Positions 48,539-57,744 of a stretch of 64,000 nt of DNA are shown here, one piece after another. The stretch is taken from assembly GCF_023913735.1 (NCBI RefSeq), contig NZ_JAMXBH010000022.1:1-64000 (forward strand), read 5' to 3'. This DNA comes from Pseudarthrobacter raffinosi (GTDB taxonomy: Bacteria > Actinomycetota > Actinomycetes > Actinomycetales > Micrococcaceae). The notes below the pieces were generated by a model, which saw nothing but the letters and a program-made list of their open reading frames with translations, was not told the origin of the DNA and made no database searches. The position numbers and the translations under genes are program-made. How positions within the stretch are numbered: the first letter of the stretch is position 1; every line of letters starts with the position of its first letter.

Positions 48539-48868
48539 TCAGGCGTCGGAACCCAGGCGTCGTGCAGTGCGTGCCCGGTGACGCGACGTACGTAGTCTAC
48601 GCAATCTCTTGACCAACATGGGGTCGTGGGCCAGTGCAGCCTCGGTGTCGATGAGGGCGTTGAGCAGCTGGTAGTAGTGCGTTGCGGACAGATCGAACAG
48701 CTCCCTGATGGCCTGTTCCTTGGCCCCGGCGTACTTCCACCACTGCCGCTCGAGTGCCAGCATTTGCTGGTCGCGCTCGCTCAACGGGGAGTCACGGAGG
48801 GTAAAGTCAGCCAGCAAAGAACCGCGCTCCTCCGGCTCCGGCATATATTCCCGAGCAGGTTCCGCCAC
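48539..48868 (-). CDS. DUF3263 family small protein
   Basis: A 109-residue helical protein with the DUF3263 core LSERDQQMLALERQWWKYAGAKE, IRELFDLSATHYYQLLNALID and an Arg-rich end (RLRRLRTSRHRARTARRLG). The family is actinobacterial and looks like a sigma-factor- or HTH-related DNA-binding domain. GTG at 48868 is chosen; ATG at 48844 is also possible. It is upstream of the LytR_C gene and divergent from the uracil-DNA glycosylase. Confidence 0.85.
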   Translation of the reverse strand: MAEPAREYMPEPEERGSLLADFTLRDSPLSERDQQMLALERQWWKYAGAKEQAIRELFDLSATHYYQLLNALIDTEAALAHDPMLVKRLRRLRTSRHRARTARRLGSDA

Positions 48869-49001
48869 GGCACACCCCTTCGCTGGTCTCGCTGAATCAC
48901 CGGTCAAGTTACTAAATCTCCTCCCCATGCTACGGCGTGAATAACACGGTTGTCATTTGCGCCCCGACCGCAGCATCAGGCAACCCTGCGAGAATGGGAG
49001 C

Positions 49002-49772
49002 GTGTTTGAATCTGACGCGCTGTTCGAACTGACGGCGGACCCGGCGGAGGCCGTTGGCTTTGCCGAGATGGCCGCCTTGCCGCTCAGTGAGCTGATGGCT
49101 GCCGACTGGGCGGAGGCGCTGGGCCCCGTAGAGAGTGAGCTGCGCGGCGTCCTGGGCTTCCTGGCTGCCGAAGTTGCCGCGGGCCACCGCGTGCTGCCGG
49201 CGCCGTCGAACGTTCTGCGCGCCTTCCGGCAGCCGCTGGCTGGCGTGAAGGTCCTGGTAGTGGGCCAAGACCCCTACCCCACGCCGGGCCACGCGATCGG
49301 CCTGTCCTTTGCCGTTGACGGGCGGACCCGCCCCATCCCGCGGAGCCTCGCGAATATCTACCGTGAGCTGGAGTCTGACCTCGGCCTTCCGGCGCGCGTC
49401 CACGGCGACCTGTCCGCCTGGGCAAGCCAAGGGGTCCTGCTGCTTAACCGGGTCATGAGCGTCCGCGCCGGGGCAGCCGGCTCCCACCGGGGCAAAGGCT
49501 GGGAGGCCATCACGACGGCGGCAGTCACCGCGGTGGCCAGCCGGCGCACTTCCGACGGCGGGCCGTCGCCGCTGGTGGCGGTGCTGTGGGGCAAGGACGC
49601 GGAGAGCGTCCGGCCCCTCCTGCCCGGCGCGGCGGTCGTGTCCAGCGCCCACCCCAGCCCGCTGTCGGCGTCGCGCGGATTCTTCGGCTCCCGGCCCTTC
49701 AGCACCATCAACCAACTGCTGCAGGACCAGGGATGCCCTGGCGTAACCTGGGAACTCCCTCCGGTCCCTTAG
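49002..49772 (+). CDS. ung: Uracil-DNA glycosylase, family 1
   Basis: A 256-residue enzyme that excises uracil from DNA in base excision repair. The water-activating loop GQDPYPTPGHA includes catalytic Asp90. The minor-groove loop HPSPLSASRGFFGS carries the catalytic His. LLLNRVMSVRAG replaces the usual LLLN-type motif. GTG at 49002 is preferred; the frame upstream lacks homology. The stop overlaps the iron box of the next gene. Confidence 0.96.
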   Translation: MFESDALFELTADPAEAVGFAEMAALPLSELMAADWAEALGPVESELRGVLGFLAAEVAAGHRVLPAPSNVLRAFRQPLAGVKVLVVGQDPYPTPGHAIGLSFAVDGRTRPIPRSLANIYRELESDLGLPARVHGDLSAWASQGVLLLNRVMSVRAGAAGSHRGKGWEAITTAAVTAVASRRTSDGGPSPLVAVLWGKDAESVRPLLPGAAVVSSAHPSPLSASRGFFGSRPFSTINQLLQDQGCPGVTWELPPVP

Positions 49773-49787
49773 CTTAGGCTTGCCTTA
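49769..49787 (+). promoter_or_regulatory. Iron box (DtxR/IdeR operator) over the next start codon
   Basis: TTAGCTTAGGCTTGCCTTA matches 15 of 19 positions of the actinobacterial iron-box consensus. It overlaps the ung stop on the left and ends on the A of the ATG at 49787. TAGGCT within it is suitably placed as a -10 element for transcription beginning at or near the ATG, so the message may be leaderless. Iron-dependent repression by the DtxR-family protein (29838-30533) is inferred. Confidence 0.75.
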
Positions 49788-50626
49788 TGAGCACTCTTCC
49801 GGCCGCCACCAACGCCACGAAAAAAACACGTCCGCAGATCGATCTCACGGTCATCCGACGGGAAGAACTCTCGCCATACATGGTCAGGATCGTGGCCGGC
49901 GGCGAAGGTTTTGCCGCCTACGTGAACAACACCTTCGTGGACCGCTACATCAAAATCGTCTTCCCGCAGCCCGGCGTTGACTATGCCCAGCCCCTGGACC
50001 TGTGGACCATCCGCGAAACCATGCCCCGCGAGCAGTGGCCCTTCACCCGCACCTACACGGTCCGCTGGGTGGACACCGAGGCCCAGGAACTCGCCATCGA
50101 CTTTGTGATCCACGGCGACGAAGGGCTGGCCGGCCCTTGGGCGGCTGCCGCCAAGCCCGGGGACACCTTCACCTTCACCGGCCCGGGCGGCGCCTACAAC
50201 CCGGCGCCTGACGCTGACTGGTACCTCTTTGCCGGCGATGAAGCCGCACTTCCTGCGATCGCCGCCGCCATCGAATCGCTGCCGGCGGAAGCGACCGGCC
50301 TGGCGTATATCGAGGTGGACAGCGACGCCGACATCCAGCCCCTCGCGTCCCCGGCGGGCGTTAAGGTGACCTGGCTGCGCCGCCACGGCGCGCCGGCAGG
50401 CGCCGGGGACCTCCTCGTCTCAGCGGTGGCCGACGCCGAATGGCCCACTGGCCGCGTTGACGTTTTTGCCCATGGCGAGCGCGGCTACATGAAGAGCCTG
50501 CGGGACGTGTTTTTCGTCCAGCGCGGCCTGGAACGGAGCCAGGTTTCGCTGTCCGGCTACTGGGCCCAGGGCCGGGTGGAGGACGACTTCCAGGCGGAGA
50601 AGAAACTGCCCGTGGGGAAGATCTAA
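49787..50626 (+). CDS. Siderophore-interacting protein, FAD-dependent ferric reductase
   Basis: A 279-residue ViuB/YqjH-like (SIP family) protein. The N-terminal FAD-binding barrel carries the FTRTYTVRW motif (Arg-x-Tyr-Thr for FAD). The C-terminal NAD(P)-binding part has WYLFAGDEAALPAIAAAIESLP and ends GYWAQGRVEDDF. These enzymes release iron from imported ferric siderophores by reduction in the cytosol. The iron box at its start fits this role. It is monocistronic, with the convergent ThrE gene following. Confidence 0.95.
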   Translation: MSTLPAATNATKKTRPQIDLTVIRREELSPYMVRIVAGGEGFAAYVNNTFVDRYIKIVFPQPGVDYAQPLDLWTIRETMPREQWPFTRTYTVRWVDTEAQELAIDFVIHGDEGLAGPWAAAAKPGDTFTFTGPGGAYNPAPDADWYLFAGDEAALPAIAAAIESLPAEATGLAYIEVDSDADIQPLASPAGVKVTWLRRHGAPAGAGDLLVSAVADAEWPTGRVDVFAHGERGYMKSLRDVFFVQRGLERSQVSLSGYWAQGRVEDDFQAEKKLPVGKI

Positions 50627-50644
50627 GCAGGGAAGATCTGAGCT
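50615..50644. repeat. 15-bp tandem duplication across the SIP stop codon
   Basis: GGGAAGATCTAAGCA (50615-50629) is followed directly by GGGAAGATCTGAGCT (50630-50644), with two differences. The first copy contains the authentic TAA stop (50624-50626). The second encodes TGA at the equivalent place. Confidence 0.85.
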
Positions 50645-50648
50645 GTAC

Positions 50649-52136
50649 CTAGCGGCGCCGGGCGCGTCGCCGTTCGTTGCTGGCCAGGCTGCCCGTCAAC
50701 GGCCGGGCCAGGGTGTCGCCGAGGACAATGCCGGCCGCTGTGCCCAGGACGATCGCGCCGGCGTTGAGCATGCCGCCAGCGCCGAGGAGGATTTCGGATT
50801 CCTCGATGGTCAGCACATACATCGAGCGGAAAATGGTCAGCCCGGGCAGCAGGATCAGGGCCGCCGGGACGGCCACCACCAGCTGCGGTGCGCCCATCTT
50901 CAACGCCACCACCCGCGCCAGCAGGCCAATCACAACGGCGGCGAGCGCCGGGGAGAACCGGTCACCGACGCCGAGGGACGCGGCACCCAGCAGCACAAGG
51001 TAGCCCACGACGCCCACGCCCGCGGTAGGCAGCAGCAGCTCCCAGGAGGTCTGCTCCGTCACGCCGATGGCCATCACGGCGACGGCAATAAAGATCACCA
51101 GGACCCAGAGGTCGTAGGCTGGCGGGAATGTCTGGGTAACGCTAATGGGCTGCATTCCGGTCATCGCGCCCACCACAAAGGCCACCGCGATCCCGGCCAC
51201 AATCGCACCAAAGGTCAGCAAGGTGGACAGAAACCGGCCCGCTGCGGTCACGGGGAACCCGTTGATGGCATCCTGGACCGAGGAGACCAGGCGCCCGGTG
51301 GGCAGCAGCAGGAGGATGCCGCCCACCACCACAATCGCCGGGGCGTTGGTGAGTTCAAAGCGCCACAACAGCAGCGCGGTGAGTGTAACGCCGAAGGAGC
51401 ATGCCGCCGTCGTAAAGAAGTCCGGAACCCGCCACCGGCCCAGCTGGCGGGCGAGCAGGCTGACACCGATGTTGGCCACGAAGGCAATGCCCGAGGACAC
51501 CGGCCCGCCGCCGAGCACACCCACAAAGACTGCGGCGAACACGCCGAACGCTATGGTGACCATCCAGCGCGGGAACGGTTTGGGGCTGGTGATGGCCTCG
51601 TCCAGCCGGCGGATGGCTTCATCGCGCCCCACTCCCCCGGCCACGATGTCCGTCACCAGCCGGTGTACTTTGGCCAGCCCGGCATAGTTGTTGGTCCAGG
51701 ACCGCACAACCCGAAGCAGCGAGATGGGCGTCTGGTCCTTGGGCGCATAGTTGATGGCCACCGACTGGTTGGTGATGTCCACTTCGATGTTTTTCAGCCC
51801 CAGCGCCGCGGTGACGGCAATAATGCTCGTCTCCACTTCCAGGGCTCCTGCCCCGTACCGGAACATGGTCTCGGCCAGGTGCAGGGAAAAGTCCAGGGTC
51901 TTGCGTGCGGACGTGTCCACGCCTCCCACCTGGATCATGGGGTTGGCGTAGGGGCTTCCGGCGAGCCTGTCCACAATGCTCAGTGGCGCCGTCGGCGGGT
52001 TCTCCCCCCGCACCAGGCGCCGCAGCATCCTCTTCGCCGCCGCATCCTGGTGGATTTGGGAGGGGGTGAGAGGCTCTGTTTTGGGCAGACCGTCGGTGGG
52101 AGGCCTGCGCCTTGGGTTTTCAGGTCGATCGTTCAC
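50649..52136 (-). CDS. Threonine/serine exporter, ThrE family
   Basis: A 495-residue protein. A cytosolic N-domain (about 70-240) carries the DUF1212 pattern (LDFSLHLAETMFRYGAGALEVETSI, NYAGLAKVHRLVTDIVAGG). Ten or so membrane helices follow, as in Corynebacterium ThrE, which exports threonine and serine using the proton gradient. The Arg-rich tail RRRARRR is unremarkable. It is last of four same-strand genes (gcvP, two FemABX ligases, thrE), 39 bp after the second ligase. Confidence 0.92.
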   Translation of the reverse strand: MNDRPENPRRRPPTDGLPKTEPLTPSQIHQDAAAKRMLRRLVRGENPPTAPLSIVDRLAGSPYANPMIQVGGVDTSARKTLDFSLHLAETMFRYGAGALEVETSIIAVTAALGLKNIEVDITNQSVAINYAPKDQTPISLLRVVRSWTNNYAGLAKVHRLVTDIVAGGVGRDEAIRRLDEAITSPKPFPRWMVTIAFGVFAAVFVGVLGGGPVSSGIAFVANIGVSLLARQLGRWRVPDFFTTAACSFGVTLTALLLWRFELTNAPAIVVVGGILLLLPTGRLVSSVQDAINGFPVTAAGRFLSTLLTFGAIVAGIAVAFVVGAMTGMQPISVTQTFPPAYDLWVLVIFIAVAVMAIGVTEQTSWELLLPTAGVGVVGYLVLLGAASLGVGDRFSPALAAVVIGLLARVVALKMGAPQLVVAVPAALILLPGLTIFRSMYVLTIEESEILLGAGGMLNAGAIVLGTAAGIVLGDTLARPLTGSLASNERRRARRR

Positions 52137-52175
52137 CTTGGTGCTCCTCCCTTTCTGGCAGTTCGTGGTTTGGTG

Positions 52176-53492
52176 TTAGGCCTGGCGCTTCAGTGGCAGT
52201 TTGCCCAGCAGGGTGCGCGCCGCCGCGATGGCCGCTCGGAACAGGCGGTTGGCCTGGAAGGCTACCGGCCGCACCGGCATCACGAAGTCACCCAGCAGCT
52301 GGACCACGTCGCCGCCGAAGCCCTTCTTGAACTCGTAGCCGCCGTGGCCTTCTTCGTCCTGTCCCTGGATGCCGAAGGTGCCGTAGAAGTTGTAGCGCGA
52401 GTAGCCCTTGTCCAGCGCGTGCAGCAGCATCCCCCAGTACAGCGAGGTGGCGCCGTTGAAGTAGATGTAGTCCTGCTTGGTGCCGCCGATGACGCAGACC
52501 ACCTCGTCGCCGAAGCAGACGAAGTGAATGGCGGCTACTGTTGCCACTCCCACCGAGTCCGGGAACCGCTCGATGTCCTTGAGGCTGCGCTCGTAGCTGT
52601 CCACGAGGTCCTGGACCACTTTGAGGCGGTTGGCCTTCTTTTTGCTGCCGGTCTCTTCCACTTCACGGCGGAGTTCGGCTGCGGACGCGGATTCCGCTTC
52701 CAGCCGTTCGGTGATGGACTTCCGGTACGCGGGGATGTCGATCTTGGCCATCATGAGTTTGGTGAACTCGGCCGAGGTGGTCCGCAGGAGCTGGTCGTAG
52801 TATTCGCGTTCCCGGTAGAAGAAGCCCCTCTCGTCCCCCGCCGTGCTCAGCGCATAGTAGAACTCGTCGAGGGTCTCAAGGGTGGCCTGCTCCAGGAACA
52901 CGCCGTTCTTTTCAGCCTTCCGGATGGCCTTCCGTGTCCGGTAGCTGGTGCCCATGATGAGCTCCTCGGCGTCCGTGATGCCGTCGAGCTGCTTGATGAA
53001 CATCCAGTTCACGTTGGTGAAGTTCATGTCCGAGCCTTGGTGTTCAAGACCCAGGCCCGCCAGTTCCGCCACGAGCGGCCTGTTGTCCACGATCTCGGGG
53101 TGTTCGGCGCCGTCGGCATCGCGGGCGATGTACGTCAGGTTCGGGGAAATCCGGAGTTCGGCAGCCTTGCGTTCCGCGGCGCGTTCCTTAAGGAGTCCGA
53201 CGACGTCACGCACCAGTGCGGAGTCTGTGTAGTCCAGGAGGGGGCCCTTGGCGCACTCGCACACCTTGTAGCCCCAGCGGTTGGTGGTGAAGTTCAGTTT
53301 CCCGGCAGCGACCAGGTCGCCGTCGCGCCTTACACCGAACAGTTCCACTGACTGACCGCGGGCACGCTGGAAACGGGTGAAGTCAGCGGACTGGATGAAG
53401 TTGTTTTGCGGATGCTTGAGGGAGAAGGACTCAAACTCGGCATCGCTGAGGACGCTGAGCTCGAGTCCGGCTCCGGCCTTGGTTGGATTCAC
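52176..53492 (-). CDS. FemABX-type aminoacyl-tRNA-dependent peptidoglycan ligase
   Basis: A 438-residue protein with two GNAT-like domains and the long coiled-coil arm insert typical of FemA/FemX (about 240-310, charged: ERLEAESASAAELRREVEE). Landmarks: NNFIQSADFTRFQRARG, GTSYRTRKAIRKAEKNGV, DERGFFYREREYYDQL, and the C-terminal NFYGTFGIQGQDEEGHGGYEFKKGF near-signature. It adds amino acids from aminoacyl-tRNA to the lysine branch of lipid II to build the cross-bridge. It is 86 bp downstream of a second family member. Confidence 0.93.
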   Translation of the reverse strand: MNPTKAGAGLELSVLSDAEFESFSLKHPQNNFIQSADFTRFQRARGQSVELFGVRRDGDLVAAGKLNFTTNRWGYKVCECAKGPLLDYTDSALVRDVVGLLKERAAERKAAELRISPNLTYIARDADGAEHPEIVDNRPLVAELAGLGLEHQGSDMNFTNVNWMFIKQLDGITDAEELIMGTSYRTRKAIRKAEKNGVFLEQATLETLDEFYYALSTAGDERGFFYREREYYDQLLRTTSAEFTKLMMAKIDIPAYRKSITERLEAESASAAELRREVEETGSKKKANRLKVVQDLVDSYERSLKDIERFPDSVGVATVAAIHFVCFGDEVVCVIGGTKQDYIYFNGATSLYWGMLLHALDKGYSRYNFYGTFGIQGQDEEGHGGYEFKKGFGGDVVQLLGDFVMPVRPVAFQANRLFRAAIAAARTLLGKLPLKRQA

Positions 53493-53578
53493 GGAAATAA
53501 CCTCATCTATGGCTGGGCTGCCGACTGGGGCAGGCGCTGGCCTTCGTGGTGTGGATGGTGAGAGTGGCTGGTGGGCGG

Positions 53579-54688
53579 TCAGTAGAACTGCTGGCCGGTG
53601 CGTGCGGTTTCAAGCCGGCGGAAGACCCGTTCCGCGCCCTTGACCCACAGGGTGTGCCTGACGGGCGACAGCACGTAGTCGTAGCAGCCGACGAAGTCCG
53701 TCACCGTCTTGGTGAAGCTCGTTTTGAACATGCCCATGCCGTACAGGTGGTGGGTCTTGTCCTTGATCAGGCCGGAGGGCGGCGTGCCGCAGAAGTCGTA
53801 CTCGGTGCAGCCGAGTTCCTGCATTCTCCGCATGGCCTGCCACTGGACCAGGTGCGAGTCGCCGTACTGCTTCCTGTTCTGCGTGGAGCCGCCGTCCTTG
53901 TAGGTTGCCTTGGATCCGTAGTTGATCACAAAGGCGCCCACACTGGGTTTGCCGTCTTCGTAAACGAAGAAGAAGCTGCCCTGGCCGCGCGTGCAGAATT
54001 CGTCCCAGAACTGAGTGTAGTACTCGAGGCTGCGCAACGGCATGGAACCCTTGGCGTTCACCGTGTCGGCCATCAGGTCATACAGCGCCCGGTACGTTTC
54101 CGGGCCTGGCTCCTGCTGCACCACGGCGCAGCCTTCGCGTTCTGCCCGGCGGATCGCGTTGCGGGCGCGGGAGGAGATGGACCGGAACACCTCGTTCTCC
54201 GGTGCCGCGATGTCCAGGAGCGCCGTGGAGTCATTGGACTGGATGTTCGCGGCCTTCACCAGGCCGGCGGCGGCGAACTGTGCCCGGGCTTCCGGGGTGG
54301 ACACGATGTCCGGTTCAATCTTGATGGCGAAGACATTGAGCTTCCGGCTCCGGGCGAATGCAGCGCACGCGTCCAAGACCGGCTTCAGGTCCTCGACGGC
54401 ACCCAGGTCAGGACCTTTGATCAGGTACCACAGGCGGCCCAGCACCGGGAATTTCTTCTCCAGCACCAGGTTGTAGCTGGCAGTCCCGGCAGACTCCAGG
54501 ACCAGGAAACGGGCGGTCCAGCCGCTGCCGTTCTTCACGGACGCGTAGGCAGCGGACTGCAACATGTTGCCGCCGTTCGGGTTGGCCGTGACGTGCTTGT
54601 CCCAGTTCTCAATTTCCTCCGCTGTGGCAAAGCGGGCGGTGAATTCTCGCAAGGGGGCCGTGTCCAATCTCAGGGGTTGCGTAGCCAC
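53579..54688 (-). CDS. FemABX-type peptidoglycan ligase, second member
   Basis: A 369-residue protein, shorter than its neighbour because it lacks the coiled-coil arm (as in FemX/MurM-like single-addition enzymes). Motifs: NGGNMLQSAAYASVKNGSGW, SSRARNAIRRAEREGC, YYTQFWDEFCTRGQGSFFFVYED, EYDFCGTPPSGL and LYGMGMFKTSFTKTVTDFVG. Two different ligases suggest a cross-bridge of at least two residues; which amino acid each adds is unknown. The upstream 150-bp gap to gcvP holds only short GC hairpins. Confidence 0.93.
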   Translation of the reverse strand: MATQPLRLDTAPLREFTARFATAEEIENWDKHVTANPNGGNMLQSAAYASVKNGSGWTARFLVLESAGTASYNLVLEKKFPVLGRLWYLIKGPDLGAVEDLKPVLDACAAFARSRKLNVFAIKIEPDIVSTPEARAQFAAAGLVKAANIQSNDSTALLDIAAPENEVFRSISSRARNAIRRAEREGCAVVQQEPGPETYRALYDLMADTVNAKGSMPLRSLEYYTQFWDEFCTRGQGSFFFVYEDGKPSVGAFVINYGSKATYKDGGSTQNRKQYGDSHLVQWQAMRRMQELGCTEYDFCGTPPSGLIKDKTHHLYGMGMFKTSFTKTVTDFVGCYDYVLSPVRHTLWVKGAERVFRRLETARTGQQFY

Positions 54689-54839
54689 AAGTCTAAAGCC
54701 TCCGGTTGGGGCGGCAGGTCCCCGGCATCCTCTGCCTGCTCTGGGCCCACACCGGCAGGGTTCCCTCGCCGAGCTTGCGAGGCTAGGGAGCCGGTGGGGC
54801 GCAGCACGCGTGAAAACTCCGGTCTGCCGGGCCCGGACT

Positions 54840-57710
54840 CTAGTCTTCGAACTCAGACAGCGGCGGGCAGGAGCAGATCAGGTTGCGGTCCCCGGCTGCG
54901 CCGTCGATGCGGCCGACGGGCGGGAAGTACTTGTCCTGCTTGAGGTGGTGGACCGGGAAGGCGGCCTGCTCACGCGGGTACTCGCGGGCCCAGCCGGAAG
55001 ATACGACGGCGGACGCGGTGTGGGGTGCGTGGCGCAGCGGGCTGTTCTCGACAGTGAAGTCGCCGTTGGCCACCTGGTCGATTTCCTTGCGGATGGTGAT
55101 CATCGCGTCGATGAACCGGTCGATCTCCACAAGGTCCTCGGACTCGGTGGGCTCCACCATCAGCGTGCCCGCCACCGGGAACGCGAGGGTGGGGGCGTGG
55201 AAACCGTAGTCGATGAGGCGCTTGGCCACGTCCTCCGCGGTGACGCCGGTCTTCGCCGTCAGCCCGCGGAGGTCCAGGATGCACTCGTGCGCCACCAGCC
55301 CACCCTCGCCGGTGTAGAGAACCGGGAAGTACTCATTCAGGCGGGCCGCAACATAGTTCGCCGCCAGCAGCGCCGACTTCGTGGCCTCGGTCAGGCCCTC
55401 GCCACCCATCAGCTTCACATACGCCCAGGAGATGGGCAGGACACCGGCAGAACCGAACCGTGAGGCAGAGATCGGGACGTCATTGCCTTCGGTCCACGTG
55501 GCTGCGTTACCCGGCATAAACGGCGCCAGGTGGGCCTTCGCCGCGACCGGGCCCACGCCGGGTCCGCCGCCGCCATGCGGGATGCAGAACGTCTTGTGCA
55601 GGTTCAGGTGCGAGACGTCGCCGCCGAACTTGCCCGGCTGCGCCAGGCCAACAAGCGCGTTCAGGTTGGCGCCGTCCACATAAACCTGGCCGCCGGCAGC
55701 GTGCACCGAATCGCACACCTCACGGACATCGGCGTCGTAGACACCGTGCGTGGACGGGTAGGTGATCATGATCGCCGAAAGGGCGTCCTTGTTCGCCTCG
55801 ATCTTGGCATTCAGGTCAGCGTGGTCGATGCTGCCGTCCGCGGCGGTGGCAACCACAACGACCCTCATGCCCGCCAGGACAGCGGAGGCTGCGTTAGTGC
55901 CGTGCGCCGAAGCCGGAATCAGGCAGACCGTGCGCTGGGCATCGCCGCGGGACAGGTGGTAGCCGCGGATGGCCAGCAGGCCCGCGAGCTCGCCCTGGGA
56001 CCCGGCATTCGGCTGCAGGGACACCTGGTCGTAGCCCGTGATCTCGGTCAGCTGGTCTTCGAGATCGGTGATGAGTTCGCGCCAGCCCACGGTCTGGGAA
56101 TCCGGGGCGAACGGGTGGATCGAGGCGAACTCCGGCCAGGAAATGGCTTCCATCTCTGCCGTGGCGTTCAGCTTCATCGTGCAGGAACCCAGCGGGATCA
56201 TCGTGCGGTCCAGCGCCAGGTCCCGGTCACTCAGCCTGCGGATGTAGCGCAGCAGCTGGGTCTCGGAACGGTGCGTGTTGAACACCGGGTGCTGCAGGTA
56301 ACCGGAGGAACGTTCGACGGCGGCATCCAGCGCGAACTCCGTGTCAGTGCCGGCGGCCGCGTCCACCGCGGCGGCACCAAAGACGTCCAGCACGCCGGCG
56401 ACGATGGCCGGGGTTGTGGTTTCATCGGCGGAAACGCCGATGGTGTCGCCGTCGATGTGGCGCAGGTTGATGCCCTGGGCTTCCGCTGCGGCAACAATGG
56501 CCGCAGCCTTGCCGGGCACGGAAACCGTGACGGTATCGAAGAAGCTTGTGTGCAGAACGTCCAGGCCGGCCGCCTTGAGCGATGCGGCGATGGTTGCAGC
56601 GTGGCTGTGGGTGGTCTCGGCGATTGCCTTCAGGCCGTCGGGGCCGTGGTACACGGCGTAGAACGAGGAGACGATGGCCAGCAGTGCCTGCGCGGTGCAG
56701 ATGTTGGACGTGGCCTTCTCGCGGCGGATGTGCTGCTCCCGGGTCTGCAGCGCCAGGCGGTACGCGAGGGTCCCGGCGTCGTCCTTGGAGACTCCGACGA
56801 GGCGGCCCGGCATGGACCGCTCCAGGCCCTTCGCCACCGCCATGTAGGCCGCGTGCGGTCCGCCGAAGAACAACGGCACACCAAAACGCTGGGTCGAGCC
56901 GACGGCGATGTCCGCGCCCTGCTCCCCCGGAGGCGTGATCAGCGTCAGCGCCAACAGGTCGGCAGCGACCGTGACGAGCGCGCCGCGCTCCTTGGCAGCG
57001 TCGATCACGTCGGCGTGGTTGAAGACCCGGCCCGAGACGCCCGGCTGCTGCAGCACAATCCCGTTGATAACGCCGTCGGGCAGGCCCTTGGACAGGTCAG
57101 CGACCTCCACCTCAAAGCCCAGGGCTTCGGCGCGGCCCTTCACAATCGCGATGGTCTGCGGCAGGCAATCGGCATCCAGGACCGTCTTGCCGTCCCGGGC
57201 CTCCTTGTTCTTGTTCGCCCGGCGCATCATCAGCACAGCCTCGGCCACGGCGGTGGCTTCATCCAGCAGCGACGCGTTCGCGATCGGCAGGCCCACCAGG
57301 TCCTGGACCATGGTCTGGAAGTTCAGCAAAGCCTCAAGCCGGCCCTGCGAAATCTCCGGCTGGTACGGCGTGTACGCGGTGTACCAGGCCGGGGCCTCGA
57401 GGATGTTCCGGCGGATGACCGCGGGCGTCACGGTGTCGTAGTAACCCTGGCCGATCATCTGGACAGCCGTCTTGTTCTTCGCCGCGAGCTTCCGCAGCTC
57501 CGCAAGGACCTCAACCTCGCTGAGGGCGTCCTTAAGGCGGAGTGCCACATCCTGCCGGATGCCGTTGGGAACGGCCGTATCCACCAGCGCGTCCACAGTG
57601 CCGTAGCCGACGGCCTTGAGCATGGAGTCGATATCGGCCTGGCGGCGGGCGCCAATATGCCGGTCAACGAAAGTGGCCGAGGCCGAATTAACACTCACAA
57701 GGAACTCCAT
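54840..57710 (-). CDS. gcvP: Glycine dehydrogenase (decarboxylating), P protein
   Basis: A 956-residue PLP enzyme, the full single-chain form. It decarboxylates glycine and hands the aminomethyl group to lipoylated H protein. Conserved: FVDRHIGARRQADIDSML at the start, QTREQHIRREKATSNICTAQ, PNAGSQGELAGLLAIRGYH, and the PLP-lysine region NLHKTFCIPHGGGGPGVGP. The start is at 57710; 57698 (GTG) is possible. The leader carries a tandem glycine riboswitch. gcvT and gcvH are not adjacent. It heads the strand that continues to the FemABX ligases and ThrE. Confidence 0.97.
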   Translation of the reverse strand: MEFLVSVNSASATFVDRHIGARRQADIDSMLKAVGYGTVDALVDTAVPNGIRQDVALRLKDALSEVEVLAELRKLAAKNKTAVQMIGQGYYDTVTPAVIRRNILEAPAWYTAYTPYQPEISQGRLEALLNFQTMVQDLVGLPIANASLLDEATAVAEAVLMMRRANKNKEARDGKTVLDADCLPQTIAIVKGRAEALGFEVEVADLSKGLPDGVINGIVLQQPGVSGRVFNHADVIDAAKERGALVTVAADLLALTLITPPGEQGADIAVGSTQRFGVPLFFGGPHAAYMAVAKGLERSMPGRLVGVSKDDAGTLAYRLALQTREQHIRREKATSNICTAQALLAIVSSFYAVYHGPDGLKAIAETTHSHAATIAASLKAAGLDVLHTSFFDTVTVSVPGKAAAIVAAAEAQGINLRHIDGDTIGVSADETTTPAIVAGVLDVFGAAAVDAAAGTDTEFALDAAVERSSGYLQHPVFNTHRSETQLLRYIRRLSDRDLALDRTMIPLGSCTMKLNATAEMEAISWPEFASIHPFAPDSQTVGWRELITDLEDQLTEITGYDQVSLQPNAGSQGELAGLLAIRGYHLSRGDAQRTVCLIPASAHGTNAASAVLAGMRVVVVATAADGSIDHADLNAKIEANKDALSAIMITYPSTHGVYDADVREVCDSVHAAGGQVYVDGANLNALVGLAQPGKFGGDVSHLNLHKTFCIPHGGGGPGVGPVAAKAHLAPFMPGNAATWTEGNDVPISASRFGSAGVLPISWAYVKLMGGEGLTEATKSALLAANYVAARLNEYFPVLYTGEGGLVAHECILDLRGLTAKTGVTAEDVAKRLIDYGFHAPTLAFPVAGTLMVEPTESEDLVEIDRFIDAMITIRKEIDQVANGDFTVENSPLRHAPHTASAVVSSGWAREYPREQAAFPVHHLKQDKYFPPVGRIDGAAGDRNLICSCPPLSEFED

Positions 57711-57744
57711 TACTAAGGCGGCGCAGGGTGCGCCACATCGACTC

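Noticed and set aside
55530..57716. Open frame of more than 720 codons antisense to gcvP
   Set aside because: Its composition (Arg/Gly/Val/His rich) and lack of motifs mark it as a shadow of the glycine dehydrogenase gene.
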